Assembly (NCBI GenBank): GCA_016793925.1
Contig: JAEULH010000023.1
Span: 1 to 37,248 of the forward strand
Source of the DNA: Rhodospirillales bacterium
Lineage (GTDB): Bacteria; Pseudomonadota; Alphaproteobacteria; Rhodospirillales; Defluviicoccaceae
DNA length: 37,248 nt
Direction of reading: 5' to 3'
Below the pieces are notes generated by a model. The model had not been told where the DNA came from, did not search any database, and worked only from the letters and a program-made list of their open reading frames with translations. The first letter of the stretch is position 1. Every line of letters starts with the position of its first letter. Of the stretch, positions 16,992-30,018 are shown piece after piece. The translations under genes and the position numbers were made by a program.

Positions 16992-17768
16992 ATGGCCTAC
17001 GAGAATATTGTCGCCGAGACGCGCGGCGCGGTCGGGCTGATCACGCTGAACCGGCCAAAAGCGCTGAACGCTCTGAACGCGGCGCTGATGGGAGAGCTGG
17101 CGGACGCGCTGGCTGGCTTCGAGAATGACGAGGCCGTGGGCGCGATCGTGCTGACCGGCGGCGAGAAGGCGTTCGCGGCCGGCGCCGATATCAAGGAGAT
17201 GAAGGACAAGTCCTTCATGGACGCCTATTTGGCCGACTTCCTCACCAAGGGATGGGAAGCGGCCGCGAGCTGCCGCAAGCCCACGGTCGCCGCCGTCGCC
17301 GGCTACGCACTGGGCGGCGGCTGCGAGTTGGCGATGATGTGCGACATCATCATCGCCGCCGACACCGCCCAGTTCGGCCAGCCTGAGATCAGCATCGGTG
17401 CGATCCCGGGGCTCGGCGGCACGCAACGACTGGTTCGCGCCGTCGGCAAGGCGAAAGCGATGGAGATGTGCCTGACCGGGCGGATGATGGGCGCGGAAGA
17501 AGCCGAGCGCAGCGGCCTGGTCAGCCGGATCGTGCCGGCGGCCGACCTCGTCGCCGAAGCGCTGAAGACCGCGGAGAAGATCGCACGCATGTCGCAGCCC
17601 CTGGCGATGATCACCAAGGAAGCGGTCAATCGCGCCTTCGAAGCGCCGCTTGCCGAAGGTTTGCGCTTCGAGCGGCGCATGTTCCACGCGATCTTCGCGA
17701 CCGAGGATCAGAAGGAAGGCATGGGCGCCTTCGTCGAGAAGCGCAAGCCGACCTTCAAGAACCGGTAG
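16992..17768 (+). CDS. Enoyl-CoA hydratase
   Basis: Crotonase-family enzyme hydrating trans-2-enoyl-CoA in fatty-acid or amino-acid degradation. The 258 residues show the oxyanion-hole segments [15 protein letters not shown] (56-70) and [16 protein letters not shown], plus the two catalytic glutamates Glu112 and Glu132, spaced 20 apart as in true hydratases. GGAGGAGAG precedes the ATG. It sits between mutM and rpsT, a linkage typical of Rhodospirillales-like genomes, although its function is unrelated to its neighbours. Confidence 0.93.
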   Translation: MAYENIVAETRGAVGLITLNRPKALNALNAALMGELADALAGFENDEAVGAIVLTGGEKAFAAGADIKEMKDKSFMDAYLADFLTKGWEAAASCRKPTVAAVAGYALGGGCELAMMCDIIIAADTAQFGQPEISIGAIPGLGGTQRLVRAVGKAKAMEMCLTGRMMGAEEAERSGLVSRIVPAADLVAEALKTAEKIARMSQPLAMITKEAVNRAFEAPLAEGLRFERRMFHAIFATEDQKEGMGAFVEKRKPTFKNR

Positions 17769-17860
17769 CGGCGGCACGCCGGTCCGCGGCATCGCCGAAC
17801 GACATCGCCGATTCCGCGATTTCGCGGGACGATTAACGACGATCGGCGGCGGCGGCGTTG

Positions 17861-17887
17861 TTGACGGCGAAAGCGGGCCTAGATAAA
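17861..17887 (+). promoter_or_regulatory. Candidate rpsT promoter
   Basis: TTGACG (17861-17866) is followed after 15 bp by GATAAA (17882-17887), or after 17 bp by TAAACA. It lies about 60 bp before the rpsT start, in the 175-bp gap after the hydratase gene. The -35 is good and the -10 weak. Confidence 0.4.
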
Positions 17888-17943
17888 CATGCGGCCCACG
17901 CCAACCATGACCCAACCAGAGACGACGGGAGACGATCGAGCTT

Positions 17944-18210
17944 ATGGCGCACCACGCTTCGGCGAAAAAGAGGATCCGACAGATCGAGCGGCGCACCGAG
18001 ATCAATGGGATGCGCATGAGCCGGATCAGAACCTTCCTCCGCAAGGTCGAAGACGCGATCGCCAGCGGTGACCAGGACAGCGCGCGGGTGGCCTTTCGGG
18101 CAGCGCAGCCCGAGCTGATGCGCGGCGCCAAGCGCGGCCTGATCCATCGCAACACAGTCGCTCGGCGCCTTTCGCGCATGTCGGCACGCATCAAAGCCAT
18201 GGGCGGCTGA
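17944..18210 (+). CDS. rpsT: 30S ribosomal protein S20
   Basis: Small basic 16S rRNA-binding protein. The 88 residues start [17 protein letters not shown] and contain the family FLRKVEDAI region and the [15 protein letters not shown] end, all helical and rich in Arg and Lys. GGGAGA lies about nine bases before the ATG. It precedes dnaA, as in many alphaproteobacteria. A rho-independent-like terminator follows. Confidence 0.97.
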   Translation: MAHHASAKKRIRQIERRTEINGMRMSRIRTFLRKVEDAIASGDQDSARVAFRAAQPELMRGAKRGLIHRNTVARRLSRMSARIKAMGG

Positions 18211-18252
18211 GCGCGCCTTCGGCCAAAACGGGTCGCGCCGGGATCCGCGCGC

Positions 18253-18296
18253 GGCGGAGCCAGCCGGAAACCTTCGCGCCGCTCCGCCTCTTTTTC
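18253..18296 (+). terminator. Terminator after rpsT
   Basis: GGCGGAGC (18253-18260) and GCTCCGCC (18281-18288) form a perfect 8-bp stem, with a 20-nt loop that can pair further. TCTTTTTC follows directly. This is the best intrinsic terminator in the window and separates rpsT from the dnaA region. Confidence 0.65.
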
Positions 18297-18992
18297 ATGC
18301 ATTCGATCTAATTCAACTGCGGGTGAGCGCCCCCGTGCGCCCGGCCGGGACCTGTGTTCCCGACCGGTCTGATTGCCCTCTGTAACTGTTCTCCTTTTAA
18401 GGTCCGTGAGCAGCGCGGGACTCGCCCTGTGCCAACTCCCGCGTAAGCTGTGTCGCGCGTGGGTTGTTCACCTCTTTGTCAAGCGATTTTTTTTGGGCGT
18501 TCTGCGTTCGGTCATGTTGCGCCGGAGGATCTTCGTCAGTTACAGTCATGGCCACTTCAGCAAGTACATGTCTATCGAGAACTTGCATGGCTGCTTCAAA
18601 TTGTGATGGGGCTGAATTTTGATTGGATAAGGCGAAAGCCGTAGAAATTAAAAACCAGCCTTTATTCAGTCATTTTCGAGAATGAAGCGCGGAAGCGCCA
18701 ACTATAAAAAGAGCAAGACGGGATGAGATTGTGGGAAATGCCGCGAACGCGGGTGCGCTGGGATGACCGAGAAATCGTGCGTCCTCTTCCTTGCGGGGCT
18801 TGCTTCAGCGGCTGAGCGGAGGCTTAACCAGCCAGGGCATCATCGTGCTGTCGCCAGAGCGAGCGGCGCGCGGCTTGGCTTAGAGTCCGACCGAAGCGTT
18901 CGGCAGAGAGCGTTGCCGCGCGCGGCATCCAGCAATTCTCCCGTCACATCGGCGTCGGAAGGCGTACGAAGGCAGGAACGGGATGATGACGC
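18297..18992. other. Long non-coding gap before dnaA with an AT-rich core
   Basis: About 700 bp with no gene I can support. By my count 50 of 120 bases in 18601-18720 are G or C, far below the flanking genes. Two sites match the DnaA box at 7 of 9 positions: 18622-18630 (TTATCCAAT on the minus strand) and 18730-18738 (TTTCCCACA on the minus strand). There is no cluster of good boxes. TATAAA at 18703-18708 could be a -10. It probably carries the dnaA promoter and leader; an origin is possible but weakly supported. Confidence 0.4.
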
Positions 18993-20402
18993 GTGGCTGA
19001 GCACGGTGCGCTTCTGGACACTCAATGGCAGCGGGTCAGCGGTTTGCTTCGCGCGGAAATCGGCGAGGCGGCGTACCGGAGCTGGCTGAGGCCGATGACG
19101 GTCGGTGGGGAGCGGGACGGCCTCATCACCATGAAGGTACCGACCCGCTTCATGCGCGACTGGGTGGTCGCCCACTATGCGGACCGGATGCGGGCGTTGT
19201 GGGGCGGCGAAAATCCGGCCGTGCAACGGATCGACATCGTCGTCGAGACCGACACGAACGGGGTCGATGCCTGCCGGAACGGCGTGCTCGACGTCGCCGC
19301 CGGTAGCCGTGCAATCAACGGCTCGCGGGCGTGCGAACAGCCGCCGGCAGCGACGCCGGAAGGCCACGATCCCAACGATATCGGCGCACCGCTGGACGCG
19401 CGCTTCACCTTCGACAATTTCGTCGTCGGCAAGCCGAACGAATTCGCCTACGCCGCCGCGCGCCGCGTCGCCGACGCCGGCAAGGTCTCGTTCAATCCGC
19501 TCTTCCTTTACGGCGGCGTCGGTCTCGGCAAGACCCACCTGATGCACGCCGTTGCCTGGCATATCCGCCGCCGCGAGCCGTCGCGCACCGTGGTTTACCT
19601 TTCGGCGGAAAAGTTCCTCTATCGCTTTATTCGGGCCTTGCGCGAGCAGAACACGGTCGATTTCAAGGCGCAGTTCCGCTCCGTGGACGTGCTGATGATC
19701 GACGACGTGCAATTCATCAGCGGCAAGGACTCGACGCAGGAGGAGTTCTTTCACACGTTCAACACCCTGGTCGACCAGGGCCGGCAGATCGTTCTTTCCG
19801 CCGACAAGTCGCCTTCCGACCTGGAAGGCATCCAGGAGCGGCTCAAATCCCGGCTGAGTTGCGGCCTCGTCGCCGATATCCATGCGACGACGTATGAACT
19901 GCGGCTCGGCATTCTGCAGACCAAGGCCGAGCGGCTGGGTGTGGAAATCCCGCGCAAGGTGATGGAATTTCTCGCCCATCGGATTTCGTCGAACGTTCGC
20001 GAACTGGAAGGCGCGCTCAATCGCGTCGTCGCCCATGCGCAGCTCGTGGGGCGGGACATTTCGCTGGAGACGACGCAGGAGGTGCTCCACGATCTGCTGC
20101 GATCCAACGACCGAAGGGTTTCGATCGAAGACATCCAGAAGCGGGTCGCCGAGCACTTCAACATCCGCGTCTCAGACATGCATTCGGCGCGGCGCGCACG
20201 GTCCATCGCGCGCCCGCGACAGGTCGCGATGTACCTGGCGAAGCAGTTGACCTCGCGTTCGCTGCCGGAGATCGGCCGCAAGTTCGGCGGTCGCGACCAT
20301 ACGACGGTGATGCACGCGGTCCGCAAAGTCGAGGAGCTGCGGGCCCAGGACGCGGTTTTTGCCGAGGATTTGGAGCTGCTTCAGCGGATGCTGCGAAGCT
20401 GA
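18993..20402 (+). CDS. dnaA: Chromosomal replication initiator protein DnaA
   Basis: AAA+ ATPase that binds DnaA boxes, melts the origin and loads the helicase. The 469 residues have domain I at the N-terminus (QWQRVSGLLRAEIGEAAYRSWL) and a short linker around residues 90-125. The ATPase domain carries Walker A GGVGLGKTHL near residue 174 and Walker B VLMIDDVQF near 234. The DNA-binding domain IV ends with PEIGRKFGGRDHTTVMHAVRKV, including the signature. The start is GTG 18993, which fits the domain I boundary; a clear Shine-Dalgarno site is lacking. It leads dnaN-recF-gyrB. Confidence 0.97.
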   Translation: MAEHGALLDTQWQRVSGLLRAEIGEAAYRSWLRPMTVGGERDGLITMKVPTRFMRDWVVAHYADRMRALWGGENPAVQRIDIVVETDTNGVDACRNGVLDVAAGSRAINGSRACEQPPAATPEGHDPNDIGAPLDARFTFDNFVVGKPNEFAYAAARRVADAGKVSFNPLFLYGGVGLGKTHLMHAVAWHIRRREPSRTVVYLSAEKFLYRFIRALREQNTVDFKAQFRSVDVLMIDDVQFISGKDSTQEEFFHTFNTLVDQGRQIVLSADKSPSDLEGIQERLKSRLSCGLVADIHATTYELRLGILQTKAERLGVEIPRKVMEFLAHRISSNVRELEGALNRVVAHAQLVGRDISLETTQEVLHDLLRSNDRRVSIEDIQKRVAEHFNIRVSDMHSARRARSIARPRQVAMYLAKQLTSRSLPEIGRKFGGRDHTTVMHAVRKVEELRAQDAVFAEDLELLQRMLRS

Positions 20403-20590
20403 GGCGGATCATCCCGGCCAAGTGCGTGCGTCGATTTATCTGCCTGCACCGGTTGCTGCTGATATAGTACGCGCGTTCGCGTGGTGCGCTGCGGGTTGTG
20501 GTCGGGCGCATTCGCTTGCGAGCCATGGCCGATTCGCGGCGCCCGGAGCGTCGGCTTGCGGCGGAAGAACTTGATTGGGTTGTAGGCAGA

Positions 20591-21709
20591 ATGAAACTCA
20601 CGCTTGATCATGCCGCTTTGCTGAAAGCGCTGGCTCATGTTCAAAGCGTCGTCGAGCGGCGAAACACGATTCCCATCCTGTCGAACGTGAAGGTCGAAGC
20701 CGACAGCGAGGCGCTGCGGTTGACGGCGACCGACATGGACCTGGACGTGTCCGAGGCCACGGGGGCCGACGTCGCCAAGACCGGCGCAACGACCGTCCCG
20801 GCCCACACGCTTTACGAAATCGTCCGCAAGCTGCCCGACGGCGCGCAGATCGAAATCGAGACGGCGAGCGGCGGCCAACAGATGGTCCTGCGCTGCGGCC
20901 GGTCCCGCTTCACCCTCGCCAGCCTGCCGGTGGAGGATTTTCCGGTGATGACGGCCGGGGAGCTGCCGCACGCCTTCCGCCTCAGCGCGCGCGATCTCTG
21001 CGGCCTCATCGACCGCACGCGGTTCGCCATATCGACCGAGGAAACCCGCTACTACCTCAACGGGATCTACTTGCATGAGATCAAGCACGGCGGCGCCGAC
21101 GTGCTGCGCGCCGTCGCCACCGACGGCCATCGCCTGGCCAGTGTCGAGGTGCCGTTGCCCGAGGGCGCCAATGGCATGCCCGGCGTGATCGTCCCGCGCA
21201 AAACCATCGCCGAGTTGCGCAAGCTGATCGACGAAAGCGACGATCAGATCGAAGTCGGCTTGAGCACCACCAAGATTCGCTTCGCCGCCGAGAAGGCGGT
21301 CCTCACCTCCAAGCTCATCGACGGGACTTTTCCCGACTACGAGCGTGTGATCCCGACCGGCAACGACAAGACGCTCGATGTCGCCTGCAAGGCGTTCTCG
21401 GCCGCCGTCGACAGGGTCTCGGCGATCTCCAACGATCGCTCGCGTGCGGTCAAGCTGGCGATGACGAACGGCACCCTGGTCCTCTCGGCGACCAGCCCCG
21501 ACAGCGGCAGCGCAACGGAAGAGCTCGAGGTCAATTACCGCGGCGAGGCCCTGGAAATCGGCTTCAACTCTCGCTATCTTCTTGATATAACGCAGCAAAT
21601 AGGAGGTGAGGAGGCGCGGTTTTCGATTGCCGACGCGGCCTCTCCGACGATTTTGCAGGAGCGGGGCGACTCCGGGGCGATCTACGTGCTGATGCCGATG
21701 CGCGTCTGA
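20591..21709 (+). CDS. dnaN: DNA polymerase III sliding clamp (beta subunit)
   Basis: Ring-shaped processivity clamp that tethers DNA polymerase III. The 372 residues begin MKLTLDHAALLKALAHVQSV and contain RNTIPILSNV, three repeated clamp folds, TDGHRLA (middle domain) and the C-terminal YVLMPMRV, which ends in the family's typical PMR motif. ATG 20591 gives the conserved N-terminus; the frame upstream to 20498 is not typical clamp. It lies 188 bp after dnaA, a gap that could hold its own promoter. Confidence 0.97.
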   Translation: MKLTLDHAALLKALAHVQSVVERRNTIPILSNVKVEADSEALRLTATDMDLDVSEATGADVAKTGATTVPAHTLYEIVRKLPDGAQIEIETASGGQQMVLRCGRSRFTLASLPVEDFPVMTAGELPHAFRLSARDLCGLIDRTRFAISTEETRYYLNGIYLHEIKHGGADVLRAVATDGHRLASVEVPLPEGANGMPGVIVPRKTIAELRKLIDESDDQIEVGLSTTKIRFAAEKAVLTSKLIDGTFPDYERVIPTGNDKTLDVACKAFSAAVDRVSAISNDRSRAVKLAMTNGTLVLSATSPDSGSATEELEVNYRGEALEIGFNSRYLLDITQQIGGEEARFSIADAASPTILQERGDSGAIYVLMPMRV

Positions 21710-21736
21710 TCGCGCCGCCGGAGCGCGATCGCAGGA

Positions 21737-25443
<3,707 letters not shown>

Positions 25444-25468
25444 GCGCGCCCGGACGTGGGCGCGGCGT

Positions 25469-25505
25469 CTTGACCCGGTCCTCGGGTCCGCCGGCCCCCG
25501 TCAAG
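25469..25505. terminator. Weak dyad between gyrB and the small minus-strand gene
   Basis: CTTGAC (25469-25474) and GTCAAG (25500-25505) are exact inverted repeats flanking a GC-rich, partly pairing centre. It lies between the stops of gyrB (plus) and the 53-codon gene (minus), where a shared terminator would be expected. No T-run is present, and the internal pairing is imperfect. Confidence 0.25.
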
Positions 25506-25522
25506 GTACCGGGCAAGCCGCG

Positions 25523-25684
25523 TCAATCGGTCCCCGGCAGAAAGTCGAGGTACATCGCCAGGTTATACGGCTTGTCGTCGGCGACGACGGGGGCGGACGC
25601 GTGAAGGGCGCCCGCCAGGGTCAGGTCTGCGGCCGAGTCGGCCTCGCCAAAATTTTCATGATGGTCATCGGCTGGCGGGTTCAT
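25523..25684 (-). CDS. Small acidic protein of unknown function
   Basis: A 53-codon frame on the minus strand, ATG 25684 to TGA 25523, that I do not recognise. It begins MNPPADDHHENFGEAD and ends NLAMYLDFLPGTD. The protein is rich in Asp, Ala and Glu, has no Cys and has no membrane segment. Support for coding: GGGAG about eight bases before the ATG, mostly G or C at third codon positions as in the neighbours, and a reading that fills the otherwise empty gyrB-dprA gap. The plus-strand frame over the same DNA (25601-25870) reads like noise. It is convergent with gyrB and divergent from dprA. Function cannot be given. Confidence 0.55.
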   Translation of the reverse strand: MNPPADDHHENFGEADSAADLTLAGALHASAPVVADDKPYNLAMYLDFLPGTD

Positions 25685-25898
25685 TTTGCATCTCCCGGTT
25701 TCAAGAGATCCTGTTGGCTGGACAATCGTCCACAGGATTTTCGCTGTTCAAACCATGTTCCATGCGGCCTCTCCCGGTGCAAAGAAAAAGCGGCGATGGC
25801 GCTCCAGCGCGGGGCCTTCTGTTGCAAATGCGTGACAGCATCATCGCGCGGAAGCTTAACGCCACCTTAGCTACAACTGGGTTAACGACCTCTTCGAG

Positions 25899-27103
25899 AT
25901 GGGCCCGGGCGGTCCGGGACCAGGGCTTGAGGATCAGCGGCTGTCTCACCAGCAGAACGCGCAAGGGCGGCTCGGGCTGATCGATGAACGCGAGCGCATC
26001 GACCGGCTCAGGCTGATTCGCAGCGAGAGCGTCGGCCCGGTGACCTTCCGCTGCCTCATGGCGCGCTATGGATCGGCCCGGGCGGCGTTGCAGGCACTCC
26101 CGGAACTCACCCGTCGCGGCGGCCGCAAGCGGTGTCCCAGGCTCTGCAGCGACGCCGAGGCAGAGGCGGAACTCGCGGCGCTGGCGAGACTGGGCGCGCG
26201 TCTCGTCGCGCTGGACGAGCCCGACTATCCGCCGCTTCTCGCCCATATCGACGACGCCCCGCCGCTGCTCGCCATGCAGGGCTCCGCCTCGTTGCTGCAG
26301 CGACCGGCCGTCGCCATCGTCGGCGCGCGCGACGCCTCGCTGAACGCCCGACGCCTCGCCGCCGACCTCGCCCGCGACCTCGGCGCCGCGGGTTTCTGCG
26401 TCGTTTCCGGGCTTGCCCGCGGCATCGACGCCTCGGCGCACCAGGCGGCGCTGGCAACGGGAACGGCCGCGGTGGTCGCCGGCGGGATCGACGTCGTCTA
26501 TCCGCCCGAACATCGCGGCCTTCACGCCGCAATCGCCGAAAAAGGTCTGATCATCGCGGAGATGCCGCCCGGGCAACAGCCGCAGGGCCGCCACTTCCCG
26601 CGACGCAACCGCCTCATCTCCGGAACCTGTCGGGCGGTGGTGGTGGTCGAGGCGAGCCTGCGCTCCGGGGCGCTGATCACCGCGCGGATGGCGCTGGAGC
26701 AGGGACGCGAGGTTCTCGCCGTGCCCGGCTCGCCCCTCGACCGCGCTCGCGCGGCAGCAACGACCTCCTTCGTCATGGCGCTGCCCTGGTCGAGACGGCC
26801 GCAGACGTCGTGGGCGCGCTTTCAGGCGCCGCCTGGAGGCCGCCGCCGCCGGCCTTGGAGCGCGCCGCCCCCGGTCTCGAGCCCGGCGACGACGACGCCC
26901 TCGGCGAAAACGCGCCGGTGGACGCCCGCGCGCAAATCGCCGCCGCTCTTTCGGCGACACCTGTTGGCGTTGACGAAATCATCCGTAGCTGCCAATTGTC
27001 GCCGTCCTACGTGCACACCACCTTGCTCGAGTGGGAATTGGCGGGGCGTATCGAGCGCCTGCCGGGGAATCGAATTGTCATGATCGCCTTCGCGAAATCC
27101 TGA
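25899..27103 (+). pseudogene. dprA: dprA with an internal frameshift
   Basis: DprA binds incoming single-stranded DNA and loads RecA in natural transformation. The first frame from ATG 25899 encodes the Rossmann-like domain with AIVGARDASLNARR (about 137-150), SGLARGIDAS (about 170-179) and FPRRNRLISG (about 232-241). After AVPGSPLD, near 26741, it shifts to a low-complexity frame ending at 27083. The next frame carries the expected continuation SRGSNDLLRHGAALVETAADV and the C-terminal winged-helix end (about SATPVGVDEIIRSC to GNRIVMI), stopping at 27103. One extra C at 26741-26743 would restore one frame. This is a recent mutation or a sequencing error. topA follows after 4 bp. Confidence 0.85.
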
Positions 27104-27107
27104 ACCG

Positions 27108-29897
27108 ATGAACGTCGTCATCGTCGAATCGCCGGCGAAAGCAAAAACCATCAACAAGTATCTCGGCCCGGGCTACACGGTGCTCGCCAGTTACGGCCAT
27201 GTCCGCGACCTGCCGGCCAAGGACGGTTCCGTCCGCCCCGATGCGGACTTCTCGATGGACTGGGAGGTCGACCCGAAAGCCAAAGGTCGGCTCAAGGACA
27301 TCGCCCAGGCGGTGCGCGGGGCTGAGCATCTCTATCTCGCCACCGACCCGGATCGCGAAGGCGAAGCCATCTCCTGGCATGTCTGCGAGGTGCTTGGCGA
27401 CCGCAAGGCGCTTGAAGGCGTCGGCGTCAAGCGCGTGGTCTTCAACGCCATTACCAAGGCGGCCATCCTCGACGCCTTCGCCAATCCGCGCGATCTCAAC
27501 CGCGAGCTGGTCGACGCCTATCTCGCCCGCCGGGCGCTCGATTACCTCGTCGGCTTTACCCTTTCGCCGGTGCTGTGGCGCAAGCTGCCCGGCAGCCGCT
27601 CGGCCGGCCGCGTTCAGTCGGTGGCACTGCGCCTGATCTGCGACCGGGAGACGGAGATCGAGGATTTCCGCTCGCAGGAGTACTGGAGCGTCAAGGGCGT
27701 CTTCCGCACCGGGCGGAACGAGACCTTCGAGGCGGCGCTGACCCACCTTGAAGGGCGCAAGCTCGACAAGATGGCGATCGCGACGCAGGCCGATGCCGAG
27801 GCGGCGGTCCGGGCCGTCGAAGCGCACGAGTACACGGTCGCCAAGGTCGAGCGCAAGCAGACCCGGCGCAACCCGGCGCCGCCGTTCATCACCTCGACGC
27901 TGCAACAGGAAGCCTCGCGCAAGCTCGGGCTGTCGGCGTCGCAGACGATGCGGGTGGCGCAGAAGCTGTACGAAGGCATCGCCATCGACAACGAAACCGT
28001 CGGGCTTATCACCTACATGCGGACCGACGGGGTGCAGATGGCGAACGAGGCCATCGCCGCCTGCCGCGAGCTGATCGGCACCGACTACGGGTCGCGCTAC
28101 CTTCCCGAGAAGCCGCGGATCTACAAGTCGAAGGCGAAGAACGCGCAGGAAGCGCACGAAGCGATCCGGCCGACGGATGTCCGGCGCACGCCCGCCGATG
28201 TCGCCCGCTTCCTCGATCGCGATCAGCAGCGGCTCTACACCCTGATCTGGAAGCGGACGGTCGCCAGCCAGATGGAGTCGGCCGTTCTCGATCAGGTCGC
28301 CGTCGACATCGCCTCGCCCGATCGTCAGGTCATCCTTCGCGCCACCGGCTCGGTCATCGCCTTCGACGGCTTCCTCAAGCTCTATCGAGAGGATCGCGAC
28401 GATGCCGAGGGCGACGCCGAGGCGCAGGTCGAAGGCAAGGTCCTGCCGGATCTGAAGGAGGCCGACCCGCTGGCGCTTTTGCAGGTGCTGCCCGAACAGC
28501 ACTTCACCCAGCCGCCGCCGCGATTTACCGAGGCGAGCCTGGTCAAGCGCCTCGAGGAGCTCGGCATCGGCCGCCCTTCGACCTACGCCAGCATCATCTC
28601 GGTGCTGCAGGATCGCAACTACGTCCGGCTGGAGAGCAAGCGCTTCATTCCGGAAGATCGCGGCCGCCTCGTCACCGCGTTCCTCGCAAGCTTTTTCGAG
28701 CGTTACGTCGCCTACGGGTTTACCGCCGAAATGGAGGAGAAGCTCGACGAGATCTCCGGCGGTCGGATCGACTGGCGGATCGTGCTCGACGAGTTCTGGC
28801 GCAATTTCAGCGCCAGCGTCGACGAGACCAAGGATCTTCGTATCGCCGAGGTGCTCGATACGCTCGACGCCATCCTCGGCCCGCACTTCTTTCGCGCAAG
28901 CGAAGGAAACCCCGATCCGCGGCGCTGTCCGGCCTGTGCCGACGGCCGCCTGAGCCTCAAGCTCGGCAAGTTCGGCGCCTTCATCGGCTGTTCGAACTAT
29001 CCCGACTGCCGCCATACTCGGCCGCTGGTTCCGATCCGCGGCGACGAGAGCGACGCGGTCAAGGAGATGGAGGCCAACGGCCGCGAGCTCGGGCAGGATC
29101 CGGCCACGGGGCTGCCCGCCATCGTCAAGAAGGGGCCGTACGGCTACTACATCCAGCTCGGCCAAACGCCCGGCAACGGCGGCGAGAAGCCGAAGCGCAT
29201 CAGCGTGCCGCGCGGAACGGATCCGGAGAGCATCGATCTGGCTTCGGCGCTGGCCCTGCTCTCCCTGCCTCGCCAGGTCGGGATTCACCCGGAAACCGGC
29301 GACGAGATCACCGCCGGGATCGGGCGCTTCGGCCCCTACATTCGCATGGGCGACGTTTACGCCTCCCTGAAGGGCGATGACGACGTGCTCTCGGTCGGCC
29401 TCAACCGCGCCGTCGATCTCCTCGCCAATTCGGCAAAGCGCCGGCCCGCCGGTCGGACCGTCGGCGACCACCCGGCCGACGGCAAGCCGATCCTGGTCAA
29501 GAGCGGCCGCTACGGGGCGTACCTGGAGCACGGCAAGGTCCGCGCGACGTTGCCGCGCGACGAAAGCGCGGACGCGATCAGCGTCGAGCGCGCGGTCGAG
29601 ATCCTCGCCGCAAAGGCTGCGAGCGCAGGCAAAACGAAGACGAAGGCGGCCAAGGCGAAGGAGCCGGCGGCGGCCAAGGCGGCGGACACCAAGACGAAGA
29701 GCGTACGGACCAAGCGGGATGCCGGCGCCGATGCGTCGGCGAAGACGGCAAGCACGGCACCCGCCAAGCCGGCCGGAAAGACAACCACCAAGGCGCGCGC
29801 CAAGACAGGCGCGAAGGCGAACGCCAAGGCGAGCGGAGGCAAGGCCGCCGGGTCGTCTGCAGCGGTAGACCCGAAAAGCCGGCGGCGGTCACGTTGA
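27108..29897 (+). CDS. topA: DNA topoisomerase I
   Basis: Type IA enzyme that relaxes negative supercoils. The 929 residues start with the TOPRIM segment VIVESPAKAKTINKYLG, with ATDPDREGEAISWH near 77-90. The active tyrosine is Tyr303 in LITYMRTDG. A single four-Cys zinc finger follows (Cys607, 610, 628, 634), then C-terminal repeats. The last 100 or so residues are an Ala/Lys/Thr-rich tail, common in GC-rich bacteria and probably DNA-binding. It starts 4 bp after dprA, the usual dprA-topA order, so the two are likely cotranscribed. Confidence 0.97.
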   Translation: MNVVIVESPAKAKTINKYLGPGYTVLASYGHVRDLPAKDGSVRPDADFSMDWEVDPKAKGRLKDIAQAVRGAEHLYLATDPDREGEAISWHVCEVLGDRKALEGVGVKRVVFNAITKAAILDAFANPRDLNRELVDAYLARRALDYLVGFTLSPVLWRKLPGSRSAGRVQSVALRLICDRETEIEDFRSQEYWSVKGVFRTGRNETFEAALTHLEGRKLDKMAIATQADAEAAVRAVEAHEYTVAKVERKQTRRNPAPPFITSTLQQEASRKLGLSASQTMRVAQKLYEGIAIDNETVGLITYMRTDGVQMANEAIAACRELIGTDYGSRYLPEKPRIYKSKAKNAQEAHEAIRPTDVRRTPADVARFLDRDQQRLYTLIWKRTVASQMESAVLDQVAVDIASPDRQVILRATGSVIAFDGFLKLYREDRDDAEGDAEAQVEGKVLPDLKEADPLALLQVLPEQHFTQPPPRFTEASLVKRLEELGIGRPSTYASIISVLQDRNYVRLESKRFIPEDRGRLVTAFLASFFERYVAYGFTAEMEEKLDEISGGRIDWRIVLDEFWRNFSASVDETKDLRIAEVLDTLDAILGPHFFRASEGNPDPRRCPACADGRLSLKLGKFGAFIGCSNYPDCRHTRPLVPIRGDESDAVKEMEANGRELGQDPATGLPAIVKKGPYGYYIQLGQTPGNGGEKPKRISVPRGTDPESIDLASALALLSLPRQVGIHPETGDEITAGIGRFGPYIRMGDVYASLKGDDDVLSVGLNRAVDLLANSAKRRPAGRTVGDHPADGKPILVKSGRYGAYLEHGKVRATLPRDESADAISVERAVEILAAKAASAGKTKTKAAKAKEPAAAKAADTKTKSVRTKRDAGADASAKTASTAPAKPAGKTTTKARAKTGAKANAKASGGKAAGSSAAVDPKSRRRSR

Positions 29898-30018
29898 GCG
29901 GTCCCGACGGACCCTCTTCGCCGTTTGGCGCTTGCAGCACACGCGCCTATCTTTAGGGTCGGAGGTCGATTTCGGCCCCGCCGCCTGAAACTCATCCCGG
30001 CTTTGTAGCTCCCCAGCC

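Noticed and set aside
18342-18366. A short hairpin in the rpsT-dnaA gap (GGCCGGGA with TCCCGACC)
   Set aside because: No T-run follows and the stronger terminator is at 18253-18296; it may be chance in GC-rich DNA.
18373-18606. A 77-codon plus-strand frame in the dnaA gap
   Set aside because: Arg/Leu-rich with no domain or ribosome site; likely chance.
18397-18669. A minus-strand open frame in the dnaA gap, with a possible 63-codon ATG start at 18588
   Set aside because: No recognisable domain, no clear ribosome site and AT-rich codon use unlike neighbours; the longer frame up to 18669 has no standard start. It remains weakly possible.
25601-25870. An 89-codon plus-strand frame after gyrB
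   Set aside because: Cys-rich mixed composition with no domain. The opposite strand holds a better-supported small gene.
29898-30018. GGTCC/GGACC hairpin after topA
   Set aside because: Only a 5-bp stem with no T-run.
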